A model generated the notes under the pieces. That model ran no database searches, was not told the origin of the DNA, and worked only from the letters and a program-made list of their open reading frames with translations. This document shows positions 63,244 through 64,000 of a stretch of 64,000 nt of DNA, one piece after another. Numbering within the stretch: position 1 is the stretch's first letter; every line of letters begins with the position of its first letter. Origin of the DNA: Brevundimonas huaxiensis (GTDB taxonomy: Bacteria; Pseudomonadota; Alphaproteobacteria; Caulobacterales; Caulobacteraceae); contig NZ_JABBJE010000001.1 of assembly GCF_014218725.1 (NCBI RefSeq), positions 620,001 to 684,000 on the forward strand, written 5' to 3'. A program made the translations under genes and the position numbers.

Positions 63244-64000
63244 ATGGCGAAAGCCCCAGCCAAATCCGCTCAGACGACCACGCCTGACAAACTGCCCAAC
63301 ACGCCGACGGCGTCCAAGGAAGACCTTCTGCGCTTCTATCGCGAGATGGTTCTGATCCGCCGCTTCGAAGAGCGTGCGGGCCAGCTCTACGGCATGGGTC
63401 TGATCGGCGGCTTCTGCCACCTGTACATCGGACAGGAAGCCGTGGCTGTCGGCGTTCAGGAGAGCGTCAAACAGGGCCATGACAAGATCATCACCGGATA
63501 CCGCGACCACGGCCACATGCTGGCCGCCGGCATGGATCCCAAGGAAGTCATGGCCGAACTGACCGGCCGCAGCGGCGGTTCGTCCAAGGGCAAGGGCGGC
63601 TCGATGCACATGTTCGACGTGCCGACCGGCTTCTACGGCGGTCACGGCATCGTCGGCGCCCAGGTGGCGCTGGGCACCGGCCTGGCCTTCGCCGGCAAGT
63701 ATCGCGGCGACGATTCGGTGGCCTTCGTCTATTTCGGCGACGGCGCCTCGAACCAGGGGCAGGTGTACGAAAGCTTCAACATGGCGCAGCTGTGGAAGCT
63801 GCCGGCCATCTACATCATCGAGAACAACCAGTACGCCATGGGCACGAGCATCGAACGCTCGTCCTCCACGACCGAGCTGTATCAGCGTGGCGCCAGCTTC
63901 GGCATTCCGGGCGAACAGGTCGACGGCATGGATGTGCTGGCCGTGCGCGACGCAACGGCCCGTGCGGTCAAGCGCGCCCGCGAAGGCGGCGGTCCCTTCA
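63244..64000 (+). CDS. pdhA: Pyruvate dehydrogenase E1 component alpha subunit (partial)
   Basis: The window ends inside this gene; 252 residues are visible. Family: thiamine-diphosphate-dependent E1 alpha, which decarboxylates pyruvate and acetylates lipoyl groups. An Ala/Thr/Lys-rich N-terminal extension of ~25 residues (MAKAPAKSAQTTTPDKL) precedes EDLLRFYREMVLIRRFEERA. Present are GLIGGFCHLYIGQEAVAVG, TGYRDHGHMLAAGMDP and the thiamine motif YFGDGASNQGQVYESFNMAQ ending IENNQYAMGTS. ATG 63244 follows GGGAG. Lipoylation of its complex depends on lipA in this window. Confidence 0.96.
   Translation, partial: MAKAPAKSAQTTTPDKLPNTPTASKEDLLRFYREMVLIRRFEERAGQLYGMGLIGGFCHLYIGQEAVAVGVQESVKQGHDKIITGYRDHGHMLAAGMDPKEVMAELTGRSGGSSKGKGGSMHMFDVPTGFYGGHGIVGAQVALGTGLAFAGKYRGDDSVAFVYFGDGASNQGQVYESFNMAQLWKLPAIYIIENNQYAMGTSIERSSSTTELYQRGASFGIPGEQVDGMDVLAVRDATARAVKRAREGGGPF

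Overview
The window is a dense, high-GC chromosomal segment (60 protein genes, one tRNA, no intergenic gap above 300 bases, no phage, IS or CRISPR). Gene content and order point to an alphaproteobacterium of the order Caulobacterales, most likely Brevundimonas or a close relative. The clues are the alphaproteobacterial clusters surE-pcm-nlpD-like, yajC-secD-secF, mreBCD-mrdA-rodA, nifR3/dusB-ntrY-ntrX-dat-hfq-hflX and eno-ftsB-pdhA, plus a PopA-type REC-REC-degenerate GGDEF protein next to mfd, a family known from the Caulobacter cell-cycle circuit. The genus is an inference.

Layout: 1-400 end of a proline aminopeptidase; 400-2130 cNMP-binding patatin (minus); 2323-3831 serS with a large low-GC in-frame insertion; 4006-6704 surE, pcm and a LysM/degenerate LytM lipoprotein, with palindromic repeats on both sides of surE-pcm; 6808-9737 the Sec accessory operon; 9824-13729 small lipoprotein, aspartate aminotransferase, an orphan exported protein, a TVP38-type membrane protein and a hemerythrin-like protein; 13950-19980 the rod-shape operon; 20112-22416 an acyl-CoA dehydrogenase pair that looks like one heteromeric enzyme; 22427-24863 Hsp70-like protein, tRNA-Ser(TGA) and RlpA; 24913-28104 tmk-holB-tatD-MBL, a translationally coupled run.

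Second half: 28101-34125 recG, sdhE and mfd; 34131-35468 popA; 35628-37277 BrkB-like membrane protein, TusA-like protein and CinA domain; 37318-40754 membrane/spermidine-synthase fusion and ispDF; 40832-48109 dusB, the NtrY/NtrX two-component pair (ntrB and ntrC, often found between dusB and ntrY, are absent), D-amino acid aminotransferase, hfq and hflX; 48116-52576 antiporter, HAD phosphatase, mazG and a GPH-type transporter; 52682-55437 VanY-like carboxypeptidase, an HExxH protein, wrbA and a DODA-type dioxygenase; 55438-56991 acyl-CoA/ACP synthetase; 57175-60257 lipA, ratA-like, FAD oxidoreductase and an acetyltransferase; 60392-64000 rpmF, a lipoprotein, eno, ftsB and the start of pdhA.

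Envelope growth and division dominate (MreBCD/PBP2/RodA, LytM factor, RlpA, VanY, FtsB, Sec), together with housekeeping replication and repair. The strongest oddities are the roughly 75-residue low-GC insertion in seryl-tRNA synthetase, the acyl-CoA dehydrogenase pair with complementary motif loss, and several enzymes with substituted signature residues (TatD, MBL protein, LytM protein, NtrX).
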